Positions 29,986-38,364 of a DNA stretch of 64,000 nt are shown piece after piece. The position numbers and the translations under genes were made by a program. The number at the start of each line of letters is the position of its first letter. The first letter of the stretch is position 1. The stretch is from a virus. Location of the stretch: positions 1 to 64,000 of the IMG/VR virus record IMGVR_UViG_3300046777_001709; one strand, 5' to 3'. Under the pieces are notes generated by a model. It worked only from the letters and a program-made list of their open reading frames with translations. It did no database searches and was not told the origin of the DNA.

Positions 29986-31850
29986 TATAGATACGCCAAA
30001 TCTAGGAGAAGTTTGTTCTTGATAAAGTTATTTAACATATTAAAATCACTTGTAGCAGAAACATTATAAATTTGTGCAGCAGTTGTTGAGTAAGATGGTA
30101 CAGTTTCTTGTATAGGACTTGTATCATCAACTATGGCAACTTTTGGACTAGTTCTTTTTTTCTCCGGAACTCTTTGTTTTGTTTCTTGAGATTTAGGAGA
30201 TATTCTTGCCATTGTTGTAGAAGATGGACTTCCGATAAAAGGTAATGATGCACTAAAACCATATTCCAATGGATCAATAACATTTTTTCTAGGGCGTCCA
30301 ACTTCTCCAATTCTTGGTGATATTTCCCAATGCAAATGTGGTCCTGTAGATCTTCCGGTACTTCCAACATATCCTATAATAGTTGTTGAAGATACTTTAT
30401 CACCTTTTTTATATTTTGATGGAGAATTCATGTGAGCATACATATGTTCAATACCAGAAGAATCAACATAAAATACACTATAACCATACCCGTTATACCA
30501 CCCAGAATCGGTGATAACAGCATCTGTAATTGGATATAATGGAGTTCCTGAGGTAGTTGCAATATCTCTACCTCTATGATCTCTTCCCCTACTTTTAATG
30601 TAACCTGCTCTATCTCCTATACTTAAACCAAGTTTTTTGGGATCCAATGGACTTTTTGGTTGTGTAGATTTTGGTGGTTGTGTAGATTTTGGTGGTTGTG
30701 ATGATGCTCCTGGTTTGAAAGATCTAATAAAACTATTATGTTTTTGATTTCTTTGGGTATAAACTTCCGCAGCAGGTCTTTCCCATTTATCCATCCACCA
30801 ATATGCTGCTTCTTCTGGAGTTGAAAATTGCCTTTTTAAATAATCTGGACCCCTATCTTCACCAATTGCATATTTTATTTGTGATTTCCAGTTGGTTTTA
30901 TAATCCGGAACTGCTCTTAAGAATGCTTCTTTTCTACCAGCACTAGAATATTGGAATAAACCGATACCAGGACCTCCTGATTCTTTTACACCTATTCTAA
31001 AATCGCTTTCACCCTTTATATTTGCAAGAATACCTAAAGCATGTATATGAGATACTCCTAATTGTCTAAGATAGGAATATCCTGCTTTTGGATCAAGAAC
31101 TCCTGAGGAAGTTGTTTCTGGACCAGTGTATGTGGGTGCTTGTGTAGATGTAGATTCTGGATATAATGTTCCTTGTCTTTGTTCCCCTAAACCAGGTGCT
31201 TGTTCTCCAGTCTCTAAAGATTCTGTAAGTGGTGTAGTGAATAATGAAAATCCTTCATATATTTGTGATCCTAAATTTGCAACTGATGAATTAAGTTCCC
31301 TAAAAGATCTTGATACATTACCTTCACTAAATTCATTAAAATCTAATCTTACAATAGCATCCAAACTATAAAACAAAGTATTGTTGAATGAGGTGAATAT
31401 ATCTGATAAAGAATTTATAAAACCTCTCATCATTGAACCAACCTTTCCTACACGAGAAACAAATTCTTTTCCCATGAAAATCCAAGTAGGAATATTTTCA
31501 ACAATCCATCCGGCAGTTATAAAACCAAGAAATGATAATAGTCTTCTTAATGGACTTCCTTCACTGTTCAATGCAAAGTTAAGACCTCTTGATGGTAAAG
31601 TTGATACTCTTGATGCTTCTATCTGATCTTCTTTTTCTCTTCTTTTCGATGCTTCTACTCTTCTATAATAAAGAATTGAAGATTGTTGCGACAGTTCATT
31701 TTTTACTCTAGTATTTCTTGAAATTGTTTTTGAAATATTATTAACGGAAGTTCCAACAGTTGATACAGATTTTTTTGTTGAAAAAACTGAATTAGATATA
31801 TTGTTAATATTGACTGATGATTTTCTGAGAGTATCTGCTAATATTGCCAT
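29985..31850 (-). CDS. Tail hydrolase: lysozyme-like plus M23 peptidase
   Basis: 621 residues. The N-terminal 240 are helical with a hydrophobic segment at 103-125 (LLSFLGFITAGWIVENIP). Residues about 255-380 form a phage tail lysozyme-type domain with Glu281 in IKGESDF, GPGIGLFQYS, and EEAAYWWMDKWERP. After a PPKSTQ linker, residues about 415-530 are an M23 LytM-type endopeptidase: zinc ligands His425 and Asp429 in HRGRD, and HLHWE at 505-509, with an AHM motif at 472. Together they would cut glycan strands and peptide cross-links during injection, replacing the lysozyme missing from gp5. An N-terminal helical part could contact the tube lumen. Confidence 0.85.
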   Translation of the reverse strand: MAILADTLRKSSVNINNISNSVFSTKKSVSTVGTSVNNISKTISRNTRVKNELSQQSSILYYRRVEASKRREKEDQIEASRVSTLPSRGLNFALNSEGSPLRRLLSFLGFITAGWIVENIPTWIFMGKEFVSRVGKVGSMMRGFINSLSDIFTSFNNTLFYSLDAIVRLDFNEFSEGNVSRSFRELNSSVANLGSQIYEGFSLFTTPLTESLETGEQAPGLGEQRQGTLYPESTSTQAPTYTGPETTSSGVLDPKAGYSYLRQLGVSHIHALGILANIKGESDFRIGVKESGGPGIGLFQYSSAGRKEAFLRAVPDYKTNWKSQIKYAIGEDRGPDYLKRQFSTPEEAAYWWMDKWERPAAEVYTQRNQKHNSFIRSFKPGASSQPPKSTQPPKSTQPKSPLDPKKLGLSIGDRAGYIKSRGRDHRGRDIATTSGTPLYPITDAVITDSGWYNGYGYSVFYVDSSGIEHMYAHMNSPSKYKKGDKVSSTTIIGYVGSTGRSTGPHLHWEISPRIGEVGRPRKNVIDPLEYGFSASLPFIGSPSSTTMARISPKSQETKQRVPEKKRTSPKVAIVDDTSPIQETVPSYSTTAAQIYNVSATSDFNMLNNFIKNKLLLDLAYL

Positions 31851-31851
31851 A

Positions 31852-33339
31852 TCACATCACCACATTATAGTTTAGTTGTGAGTATAATACATAAAAGTTA
31901 TCAGGGTTTGCAGGATTTATTAGTGGTACATCACTCAGTGCTCCACTAGTGACTGGTAGACTTTCTTGATTTCTATTTTGATTAATTGTAGACATTAAAA
32001 TGACACTAGGTTTTGGATCTGGTAAACTTCCAACATTTTGTTGTTGTTTAGGTGGTGCCATTACCTGTGCTGGCATAATTGGTGATGATGATTCAGGTTT
32101 TGGTGGTGAAACTACTGCAGTTGGTATCATCGTTGCCGATGAAGTTACTTCTGGACTTTGAGTATTTTGAGCAGAATCTGATGCTTGTGTTGTTAAATTA
32201 TTTGTATCTGTGTTCATCATGGGTGTGACTGGTACCACTGATGGTGATGAAGTCATGTTCGCAGAAGATGACTCTTTATTGGGCACTTTGTCTGCATTAT
32301 TCATACCCAATAAAGAAGCAGCTTTATTTGTAGTTTCTTTTGTTAAATTTTTTGCTGCATTTACAATGTCGTCGGCAACTTTGTTATTTTCAAAAATGTT
32401 GCTGCCAAATGCTTCTGCAATTTCATCAGCAATAAATCCAGCACCAGCAGCCATTCTTACAAATTTAAAAGGACCCAATAAAGATGCAACTGCTAATAAA
32501 CCATCAACATTTTCATTATTAAAAAAGTTCATTAAACCACTGATAACGGTAATACCTTTAGTAATTCCACCACCCACGGCACCACCACCTTTTGGTTTTC
32601 TTCCAGGCATCAAATTCAATGCGGCAGAAAGTGGTTTAGTAATAAAAAGTTTTGTTAGAAAACTTCCAATTGTACCAATGGTTTTCATTATCAAACCAAA
32701 TCCTGCTTTAATTGCTACTAGTCCTCCAACAAGAATGCCAACATTTTTTAAGACATTCCCCTTAATATCATTAACTTTATCTACACCTTCTTTTTGATTT
32801 ATATCTAGTAGATCTATTGTTTCTTTTGCAATCCACCCCAAGAATAATGCACTAAGAGCGGTACCAATACTAGAAAAAATATTGCTTACTTTAGGAGTTA
32901 ATTTTTCTACAGGTTCTAGAATTGAATTCTGTATTTTTTGCTCAGATTCATTTTCTTTTCCTATTCTAATTTCTTGCTCAGCAAGTCTTCTATCTCTTTC
33001 TTGCTGCGCTCTTATTCTATTTTCTTCAGATAAACTATCTTGCTGAAGAAGAACTGATATTCCAGCAAGACCTGTTCCTAATTTTGTTATTTCATTTCTA
33101 AGACTTTCAATATTAGAATTTAATTCAACCAATGCTAGTTGATTTCCTTGAGCAGCAGCAATATTTTGACTATCTACTTCTGCCCTTTGTCTCTCAATTC
33201 TAATATTTTCCTCACGCATTATTGAGGAATTAATAGATGCTCTTTTCATAAGAGCATTTCTGACATCCTGTGACAATATGGATCCCGTCACTGGATCAAT
33301 ACCAGTTCTACCAACTACTTCGGGATCCAATTCTGCCAT
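31852..33339 (-). CDS. Helical hub/tape-measure-like protein (495 aa)
   Basis: 495 residues, no firm family. Residues about 40-150 are strongly helical and charged (RIERQRAEVDSQNIAAA, RIRAQQERDRRLAEQEIRIG), likely coiled coil. Hydrophobic stretches follow (TALSALFLGWIAKETIDLL; GNVLKNVGILVGGLVAIKAG; AVASLLGPFKFVRMAAGAG), then a low-complexity Ser/Pro/Thr C-terminus. Coiled coil plus hydrophobic helices is the layout of tape-measure/hub proteins, and the position after gp26 would fit the role of T4 gp29. T4 gp29 is 590 residues. Assignment is by layout only. An AATAAATA late box precedes it. Confidence 0.45.
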   Translation of the reverse strand: MAELDPEVVGRTGIDPVTGSILSQDVRNALMKRASINSSIMREENIRIERQRAEVDSQNIAAAQGNQLALVELNSNIESLRNEITKLGTGLAGISVLLQQDSLSEENRIRAQQERDRRLAEQEIRIGKENESEQKIQNSILEPVEKLTPKVSNIFSSIGTALSALFLGWIAKETIDLLDINQKEGVDKVNDIKGNVLKNVGILVGGLVAIKAGFGLIMKTIGTIGSFLTKLFITKPLSAALNLMPGRKPKGGGAVGGGITKGITVISGLMNFFNNENVDGLLAVASLLGPFKFVRMAAGAGFIADEIAEAFGSNIFENNKVADDIVNAAKNLTKETTNKAASLLGMNNADKVPNKESSSANMTSSPSVVPVTPMMNTDTNNLTTQASDSAQNTQSPEVTSSATMIPTAVVSPPKPESSSPIMPAQVMAPPKQQQNVGSLPDPKPSVILMSTINQNRNQESLPVTSGALSDVPLINPANPDNFYVLYSQLNYNVVM

Positions 33340-33363
33340 TGCTAGTTATTGTATCTTTGTTTG

Positions 33364-33371
33364 TATTTATT
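33364..33371 (-). promoter_or_regulatory. Late-type promoter (AATAAATA)
   Basis: AATAAATA 24 nt before the ATG at 33339; it overlaps the stop codon of the small gene upstream. Confidence 0.5.
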
Positions 33372-33534
33372 GTGAATTTTTAATGTTTTCTTCTTCAATA
33401 TATTGCTTTAGAAGAGCAATATAGATTTCCCTTTCCCAAGGGATCATATTTTCTATTTCAGTCAAAGAATATTTGTGATGTTGTACTAGAGAAAAGTTTG
33501 TTTTATAATATGACTCAAGATTTTCATGAGCCAT
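33367..33534 (-). CDS. Small conserved tail-assembly-region protein (55 aa)
   Basis: A 55-codon gene beginning MAHENLESYYKTNFSL, two bases after the gp26 stop. The text VQHHKYSLTEIENMIPWERE followed by IYIALLKQYIEEE is a pattern I associate with short conserved proteins in the hub-assembly region of T4-like phages. It is helical, acidic at the end and has no Cys. Tail phages often encode a short chaperone between the baseplate and tape genes, which is the likeliest role. No T4 gene name can be assigned safely. Confidence 0.65.
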   Translation of the reverse strand: MAHENLESYYKTNFSLVQHHKYSLTEIENMIPWEREIYIALLKQYIEEENIKNSQ

Positions 33535-33536
33535 TC

Positions 33537-34253
33537 CTAGGCGAAAAAACTAGAAAGTCCCTCCATTACAACCTCACTTTCAACACCAGTATTTGGATTT
33601 TTAATTTTAATAGTGTGAGATAGTTTAGGCATAGTCTCAAAAAACTTTTCAACTTGTTTGAATTGTTTTGGACTTAGTTGATCAACAAATTCACCAAGTT
33701 CTTTCTTTGTACAGTCTGATGCTGCCCAAGATTCTTCTTCGGAATATACCTGTTCAATACAGGATATAATCATATCAAAAGTATCATCAACACTAACATT
33801 AAAATCAGTTGTAAAATTAGTTTTAATAAATTCTTTCATTGAAGGATATCTCATCCTTAAAGTAAGAGTATCATCCAGTTTTATGTCTCTAGAATGATCA
33901 TCAGATACGATAATACCTATATCATCAAGATTAATACTAATCGGAACTTGTGTTTTTCCGTCATCTGGACAAGTAATTAGTACATCAACACTTTCCCCGA
34001 CAGATTTACCACGAATATTAAGGAAAAGATATTCAATATCAAATGTAGAAAGTTGATCCACTTTAATACCTTTTGTTAAAATGCAATTGGAAATTACAGT
34101 TTTAACTGCTTCGGCAATCTGCTTTGGATCTTCACTTTCCATAGCAATAATGAGAATTTTTTCTTCTTTTACCAAAAAGGGTCTATATTTAATTTCCTTT
34201 TTTAGTGATGGAATTTCTAATGTATACGAAGGAGTTGCAATCTTAGGAAGCAT
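33537..34253 (-). CDS. 26: gp26 baseplate hub assembly protein
   Basis: 238 residues matching the T4 gp26 baseplate-hub chaperone family: a conserved beginning (PSYTLEIPSLKKEIKYRPFL then VKEEKILIIAMESED), a central section with YLFLNIRGKSVGESVD, and a helical C-terminus (LGEFVDQLSPKQFKQVEKF, FFETMPKLSHTIKI). In T4 gp26 acts in hub assembly and is scarce in the finished particle. Position next to hub genes agrees. An AATAAATA late box is 24 nt upstream. Confidence 0.8.
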   Translation of the reverse strand: MLPKIATPSYTLEIPSLKKEIKYRPFLVKEEKILIIAMESEDPKQIAEAVKTVISNCILTKGIKVDQLSTFDIEYLFLNIRGKSVGESVDVLITCPDDGKTQVPISINLDDIGIIVSDDHSRDIKLDDTLTLRMRYPSMKEFIKTNFTTDFNVSVDDTFDMIISCIEQVYSEEESWAASDCTKKELGEFVDQLSPKQFKQVEKFFETMPKLSHTIKIKNPNTGVESEVVMEGLSSFFA

Positions 34254-34277
34254 TCTTTGTTTCAGTTCAGTTGCTTC

Positions 34278-34285
34278 TATTTATT
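34278..34285 (-). promoter_or_regulatory. Late-type promoter (AATAAATA)
   Basis: AATAAATA 24 nt before the gp26 ATG, overlapping the gp54 stop codon. Same spacing as at 33.37 kb. Confidence 0.5.
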
Positions 34286-35081
34286 AGATCACCGTTGGAT
34301 TGACATTTCCTGGAGTATAATTGACACCTCTTACACCACTCTCATTACCAAGTGATTGACCAGTTCTATAAATTGTTGGTGGTTTAATTTCTTGGTTAAC
34401 TGGTTTTTGTGGTTGACTTGGTTCTTTATTATTATTTTCATTTCTGAATATATCAAAACTCAATGCTCTTCCAGCAACATAACGATCAATCTTAAATGTT
34501 GCCTGAACTTTTAATAATTCTGATGAAGTATAACTGACAGGAATTGAAGCAATATTATATGGATATAATCCTATGAATGTATATTCAATTTCTGCATTAT
34601 AATCTCTATCAAATTTAATTATTCTCGTTTTGTTTGATTTATAATTTTCTGGATATTGCATTCTGATAAAATAACCAGTGTCTACATTCTGGTTTATTGG
34701 ATCATTAAACCCATCTATTGGATTATGAGATCCACTGGCAATAAATTCCATCCAGTGTTCTAAAAACTTCAATGCCTTATAGTTATTATCCACATAAAAT
34801 TCTAATGATATATCTGGATACTGTCTAGTATGAGCAAAAGTTTCAGTAATACCAGTATAATTTCCTCTTATATCTGCCGTGGCAAGTTGAGTTGTTGGTA
34901 GTATGGCATTAAAGCACAACAATCCAGCATCTTCTGCAATAAATCTTGAGGTTACACCTCTTGATCTAAGATATGTTTTTAATTCTGACGGAAGACCACC
35001 AAATATTACTTGATAATGTGAAGTTTGTGCAAGGTTTGTAAATAGTGGTTTAATATCCGATATCTTGCGTGGTGTTGCCAC
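34284..35081 (-). CDS. 54: gp54 baseplate tail-tube initiator
   Basis: 265 residues of the gp54/tail-tube-like fold. The N-terminus (LAQTSHYQVIFGGLPSEL then YLRSRGVTSRFIAEDAGLL) and SLEFYVDNNYKALKFLEHWM correspond to the conserved tube-fold core that gp54 and gp19 share. The last 45 residues (PSQPQKPVNQEIKPP) are a flexible tail. In T4 gp54 sits on gp48 on the baseplate and starts tube polymerisation (T4 length 320). It is the first gene of the leftward hub operon and faces gp4 across a 40-bp divergent promoter region. Confidence 0.8.
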   Translation of the reverse strand: MATPRKISDIKPLFTNLAQTSHYQVIFGGLPSELKTYLRSRGVTSRFIAEDAGLLCFNAILPTTQLATADIRGNYTGITETFAHTRQYPDISLEFYVDNNYKALKFLEHWMEFIASGSHNPIDGFNDPINQNVDTGYFIRMQYPENYKSNKTRIIKFDRDYNAEIEYTFIGLYPYNIASIPVSYTSSELLKVQATFKIDRYVAGRALSFDIFRNENNNKEPSQPQKPVNQEIKPPTIYRTGQSLGNESGVRGVNYTPGNVNPTVI

Positions 35082-35082
35082 T

Positions 35083-35121
35083 CTAAATACCTACTATAAG
35101 TCTTGTGTTATAGTTATTTAG
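35083..35121. promoter_or_regulatory. Facing late promoters between gp54 and gp4
   Basis: Plus-strand CTAAATA at 35083-35089 points to gp4 (ATG at 35122, 32 nt away). Minus-strand CTAAATA at 35115-35121 points to gp54 (ATG at 35081, 33 nt away). The two are symmetrical and face each other, so their predicted start points are only a few bases apart. Confidence 0.6.
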
Positions 35122-35562
35122 ATGTCCTATAAAGGAAAATATAAGATAAAAAATCCACAAAAATACAAAGGTGATCCAACCTCTGTTATATGGAGATCTT
35201 TATGGGAAAGAAAGTATATGAAATATTTGGATAATAACGAAAATATCATTGAATGGTCAAGTGAAGAAATATTCCTTTGGTATAAATCTCCTTTAGATAA
35301 TAGACCTCATAGATACTTCCCAGATTTTTTTGTCAGAGAAAAGTGTTCAGATGGAAAAATAAGATCATATCTTGTAGAGATTAAACCAAAAAGACAGACG
35401 GCACCTCCACAAAAACCAAAAAGACAAACAAAAGGATACTTGTATGAGGTAATGGAGTACGCAAAAAATCAAAGTAAATGGGAAGTTGCTAAAGAGTATT
35501 GTGCTGATAGAGGTTGGGAATTTAGAGTACTTACAGAAGACGATCTTAATATAAGATACTAA
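35122..35562 (+). CDS. 4: gp4 head completion protein
   Basis: 146 residues aligning end to end with T4 gp4 (150 residues): MSYKGKYKIKNPQKYKGDP, then WRSLWERKYMKYLDNN, HRYFPDFFVREK, VEIKPKRQTAPPQKP and WEFRVLTEDDL all have direct T4 equivalents (for example EIKPKKETQPPVKP and IKFRILTEDGL). The D-x-n-EIKPK part resembles a PD-(D/E)xK nuclease core. gp4 acts in head completion after DNA packaging, before tail joining. No ribosome-binding site is visible in the short leader from the late promoter. Confidence 0.92.
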   Translation: MSYKGKYKIKNPQKYKGDPTSVIWRSLWERKYMKYLDNNENIIEWSSEEIFLWYKSPLDNRPHRYFPDFFVREKCSDGKIRSYLVEIKPKRQTAPPQKPKRQTKGYLYEVMEYAKNQSKWEVAKEYCADRGWEFRVLTEDDLNIRY

Positions 35563-35563
35563 A

Positions 35564-36151
35564 ATGGCACTTACAGGATACGAAAAAGCACTAACAGATT
35601 ATACTAAACAAGAACTTATTGAAATTGCAGAAAAATATTCTGTCTACTATAGCACGGCAACTGGGGAAGGAAGAATATCTGGGTACGCTAGATTATCAAA
35701 GACACAGTTAATTTCTATCATCAAGAACGATAGTGATTATAAGGATGCAAATCCAAAATCACCAAGAAGAGATAAAAAAAGTAGAAGACTAACCAATAGA
35801 TTAAAAAACTTTAAAGAATCTTTAATTGGAATTGAAAAACCAGATGATTTAATGGATGAAATTTTAGGACTAATAAGTGACACAAAAAGAGATTTTATAG
35901 TACCTGGAAGATATTATACTTATGTTTATTATGCAGTAACACCAAGACTTGTATACGATAGATATCCTTTAATTAAAGCGGGAGATATTTTAGAGAGAGG
36001 ATTTAGAGGATTTAATTATCACCTAGGTAAGATAAGACAATATAATACTGTAGACGGAGATAGACTTGTTAGTGGATTGTATGAATTAAGTGCTCAAGAA
36101 TTCAATACTCTCTTGTCAGTTCCTTATAGGAAATTGATTAGAAATCCATAA
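35564..36151 (+). CDS. Conserved T4-like phage protein (195 aa)
   Basis: 195 residues. The first 60 look SAP/Rho-like (LTDYTKQELIEIAEKYSVYY, YARLSKTQLISIIKND), a fold that often binds nucleic acid. The second half (GRYYTYVYYAVTPRLVYDRY, LERGFRGFNYHLGKIRQYN, then VPYRKLIRNP) matches a family frequent in T4-like genomes with the pattern GFRG-N-H. No T4 name is firm. It lies one base after gp4 and before gp48, so a late assembly role, or a DNA-binding head/tail factor, is likely. Confidence 0.65.
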   Translation: MALTGYEKALTDYTKQELIEIAEKYSVYYSTATGEGRISGYARLSKTQLISIIKNDSDYKDANPKSPRRDKKSRRLTNRLKNFKESLIGIEKPDDLMDEILGLISDTKRDFIVPGRYYTYVYYAVTPRLVYDRYPLIKAGDILERGFRGFNYHLGKIRQYNTVDGDRLVSGLYELSAQEFNTLLSVPYRKLIRNP

Positions 36152-36154
36152 ATA
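36147..36154 (+). promoter_or_regulatory. Late-type promoter (CATAAATA)
   Basis: CATAAATA on the plus strand at the end of the preceding gene, 13 nt before the gp48 ATG. The leader would be very short, so this may be chance or may serve a downstream start. Confidence 0.35.
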
Positions 36155-36167
36155 GTTAAAAAAATAA

Positions 36168-37082
36168 ATGGCAAAATACCTCAGATATCCTCTAAAGAAC
36201 ATTGGTTCTCAGGATGATTTCTTTAAAATCCAAATTATTAAATATGAGGCACCTGGTCTCAATTTAACAGGAGGTTTTGCTTTAAGAACAACTGAACAGG
36301 CATTAGAAGAAGCATCATTAAAAGATCCTAATAAAGTCAAGACCCCAGAGGCAACAATTATTCTTCCAATGCCTCAAAATATACAAGATAGTAATGCTGC
36401 AGATTGGTCTAGTGGAACAATGAATCCCTTAAATGCCGCTACTGCAGTTGCAGCAAATTCTGCAGTTCTTAGTGACAATGTTGCAAAATCATTGATGAAA
36501 TCATTAGATAATCTTGGACTAAATTCTCAAGGAATTTTAGATAGTGGTGAAGGTCAGCAAGGTGTTGCTGCAACGGCAGCTGCTCTTGCGGCAAGAGCAT
36601 TAACTGGACAAGGTGGAATTGATCAAATAGTTTCTAGAGCAACTGGTCAGGTATTCAACCAAAACGTTGAAGTTTTATTTAATGGTGTACAAATAAGATC
36701 TGCATTTCAATTTTCTTTTGATTTAGTACCAAGATCAAAAAAAGAATCTGATATTATTAAAGATATTATTAGAACTTTTAAGACAAATATGACACCTAGT
36801 AAAGGTACTCAAACTGGTACTGGTAATGGTCTATTCATTAAAGCACCAAATGTATTTAAATTGCAGTATATGAGTGGTGGTAAACAACACCAATTTTTAC
36901 ATAGATTTAAACCATGTGCATTAACTCAAATGTCAGTTGACTATACTGGATCTGGTCAATATTCGACTTATTCTGATGCAACACCAGTTCATATGAGATT
37001 GTCTTTACAATTCCAAGAACTAAGTCCAATTTACGCAGAAGACTACAATACAACAGAAGGAAGAACTGGAGTTGGTTACTAA
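36168..37082 (+). CDS. 48: gp48 baseplate tail-tube cap
   Basis: 304 residues consistent with gp48, the baseplate protein that joins the hub to the tail tube. A tube-like C-terminal domain (VEVLFNGVQIRSAFQFSFDL, VPRSKKESDIIKDIIRTFK, PVHMRLSLQFQELSPIYAED) matches the gp48/gp54/gp19 fold, in which the last strand reads L-x-L-x-F-x-E-L-x-P-I. The middle has an Ala-rich helix (AAATAAALAARALTGQGG). It lies between the 195-residue gene and gp53, overlapping gp53 by 1 nt. T4 gp48 is 364 residues. Confidence 0.82.
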   Translation: MAKYLRYPLKNIGSQDDFFKIQIIKYEAPGLNLTGGFALRTTEQALEEASLKDPNKVKTPEATIILPMPQNIQDSNAADWSSGTMNPLNAATAVAANSAVLSDNVAKSLMKSLDNLGLNSQGILDSGEGQQGVAATAAALAARALTGQGGIDQIVSRATGQVFNQNVEVLFNGVQIRSAFQFSFDLVPRSKKESDIIKDIIRTFKTNMTPSKGTQTGTGNGLFIKAPNVFKLQYMSGGKQHQFLHRFKPCALTQMSVDYTGSGQYSTYSDATPVHMRLSLQFQELSPIYAEDYNTTEGRTGVGY

Positions 37083-37732
37083 TGTCTTACTTTAGAGAAC
37101 TACCAAATTTACAATACCAATCATTTTTATCAGACAGAAAATCTTCTGATGATTATATTTTAGTAAAAAATATTTTCAGAAGAGCAAAACTTAGAGACGA
37201 TCTTCAGAATGTTTTTACTATTTTCAATAAGTATCAAATACCTGATGGATCAAGACCAGAATTAGTTGCAGAAGAACTCTATGGAAGTTCTCAATATGAC
37301 TGGGTTGTTTTAATTGGTGCGGGTATTACTAATGTAAGAAACCAGTGGCCTTTATCTGATAAAGAAGTATATGATTATGCAGAAACTGTTTATGGTAATG
37401 AACTAAATGCAATTCATCATTATGAAACAGTTGAAGTTAGAGATTTAAATGACAAATTAATTCTTCCTGCAGGAAAAGTAGTAGATCAAGATTTTACTAT
37501 TCCTAACCCTAATAATCCTTTGGCAACCTTAAATCCAGTAACTGGAGTTACAAATTATGAGTATGAAGTTTTAAAAAATAATGAAAAGAGAGGAATATAT
37601 GTATTAAAACCAAGTTATCTACAACAAGTGCTGACAGATATGAGAAAAATGATGACTTATGATAAATCATCACAGTATATTAATGAGAAATTGATTAAGA
37701 CTGAAAATACCAGAGCATCAAATCCATTTTAA
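37082..37732 (+). CDS. 53: gp53 baseplate wedge protein
   Basis: 216 residues matching T4 gp53 (196): FRELPNLQYQSFLSDRKSSD, then VAEELYGSSQYDWVVLIGAG (T4 LANAIYGNPQLYWVLLMCN), ITNVRNQWPLSDKEVYDYAE and a C-terminal helix with LTDMRKMMTYDKSS (T4 FMNDLIRIMEKSYG). The start resembles the LysM-like wedge domain. gp53 locks adjacent baseplate wedges. It starts at the gp48 stop (TAATG) and its end overlaps the opposing Mom-like gene by 15 bp. Confidence 0.88.
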   Translation: MSYFRELPNLQYQSFLSDRKSSDDYILVKNIFRRAKLRDDLQNVFTIFNKYQIPDGSRPELVAEELYGSSQYDWVVLIGAGITNVRNQWPLSDKEVYDYAETVYGNELNAIHHYETVEVRDLNDKLILPAGKVVDQDFTIPNPNNPLATLNPVTGVTNYEYEVLKNNEKRGIYVLKPSYLQQVLTDMRKMMTYDKSSQYINEKLIKTENTRASNPF

Positions 37733-38308
37733 ACTCAAAGATTTATCAAAGACCATAACATAACGGTGCTTACGGGAACGGTCTCTCCATTCTCCCTCAG
37801 CACCTTTTATTTTGCCACGAGAATGTTTAGTTCCGTCTGTATAATAGAAATCTTTCTTTGGATCTGTGAGACCTGCATATTTAAAGTTACAAGCGCGATA
37901 AATTGTACCAGTATGATGATCGCTGTCAGCGTATGAAATGATTGCCTTGACATCTGTCTCTTTTCTAAGTTTTTTTATACAACGAGATACAAACCAAGAA
38001 GTAATGTTATATTCTTCTTCTTGTGTTTTAGGATGAATGCAAAGGCGTGATAATTCAAATAGTCCTTGTTGTTGATTTCTTTCAAGACCAAATGCACCCT
38101 TTGCAATTTCTGGTACTGGAAGTCCAGTAAAAATTACAACTCCAACAGGTCCTCCAATATTTAATGGGGAAAAGTCGTTTGATTTGAATAACCCATAATT
38201 ATAACCAGATTTATAACCTTTTGAAAAATCTTTTAGATAATGATAGGTAAGTAAAAGATCTTCTGCCTGTTTCTTTGAAATCCTATCAATATAAAAATCA
38301 GATTTCAT
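37718..38308 (-). CDS. Mom-like GNAT DNA-modification protein
   Basis: 196 residues resembling phage Mu Mom and its relatives, GNAT-fold proteins that convert adenine in DNA to a carbamoylmethyl form. Shared pattern: LLLTYHYLKDF at the start, FELSRLCIHPKT, SWFVSRCIKKLRKE, KAIISYADSDHHTGTIYRAC and NFKYAGL (Mu has ELNRLWV, ESWFVSRCLKLL, VSFADTSQGHVGTIYRASNF). Acetyl-CoA or a related cofactor would sit near the SYAD strand. The C-terminus is basic. It may protect phage DNA from restriction. An early-type promoter at 38336-38364 overlaps the gp32 stop. The family call is by pattern; the chemistry is inferred. Confidence 0.7.
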   Translation of the reverse strand: MKSDFYIDRISKKQAEDLLLTYHYLKDFSKGYKSGYNYGLFKSNDFSPLNIGGPVGVVIFTGLPVPEIAKGAFGLERNQQQGLFELSRLCIHPKTQEEEYNITSWFVSRCIKKLRKETDVKAIISYADSDHHTGTIYRACNFKYAGLTDPKKDFYYTDGTKHSRGKIKGAEGEWRDRSRKHRYVMVFDKSLSLKWI

Positions 38309-38334
38309 AAAAAAGGGAGTTTATAAACTCCCCT
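38309..38334 (-). terminator. Terminator between gp32 and the Mom-like gene
   Basis: A perfect palindrome GGGAGTTTATAAACTCCC (38315-38332) followed on the minus strand by TTTTTTAT. It lies right before the Mom-like ATG and ends gp32 transcripts. A promoter -10 lies just upstream of the palindrome. Confidence 0.8.
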
Positions 38335-38335
38335 T

Positions 38336-38364
38336 ATTATATCATATATTACTTATTCCGCCAA
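38336..38364 (-). promoter_or_regulatory. Promoter for the Mom-like gene (TTGGCG-N17-TATAAT)
   Basis: TTGGCG (38359-38364), 17-nt spacer and TATAAT (38336-38341) on the minus strand, overlapping the end of gp32. The start point would fall inside the terminator palindrome, so transcripts from here would lack one arm and escape termination. Confidence 0.5.
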
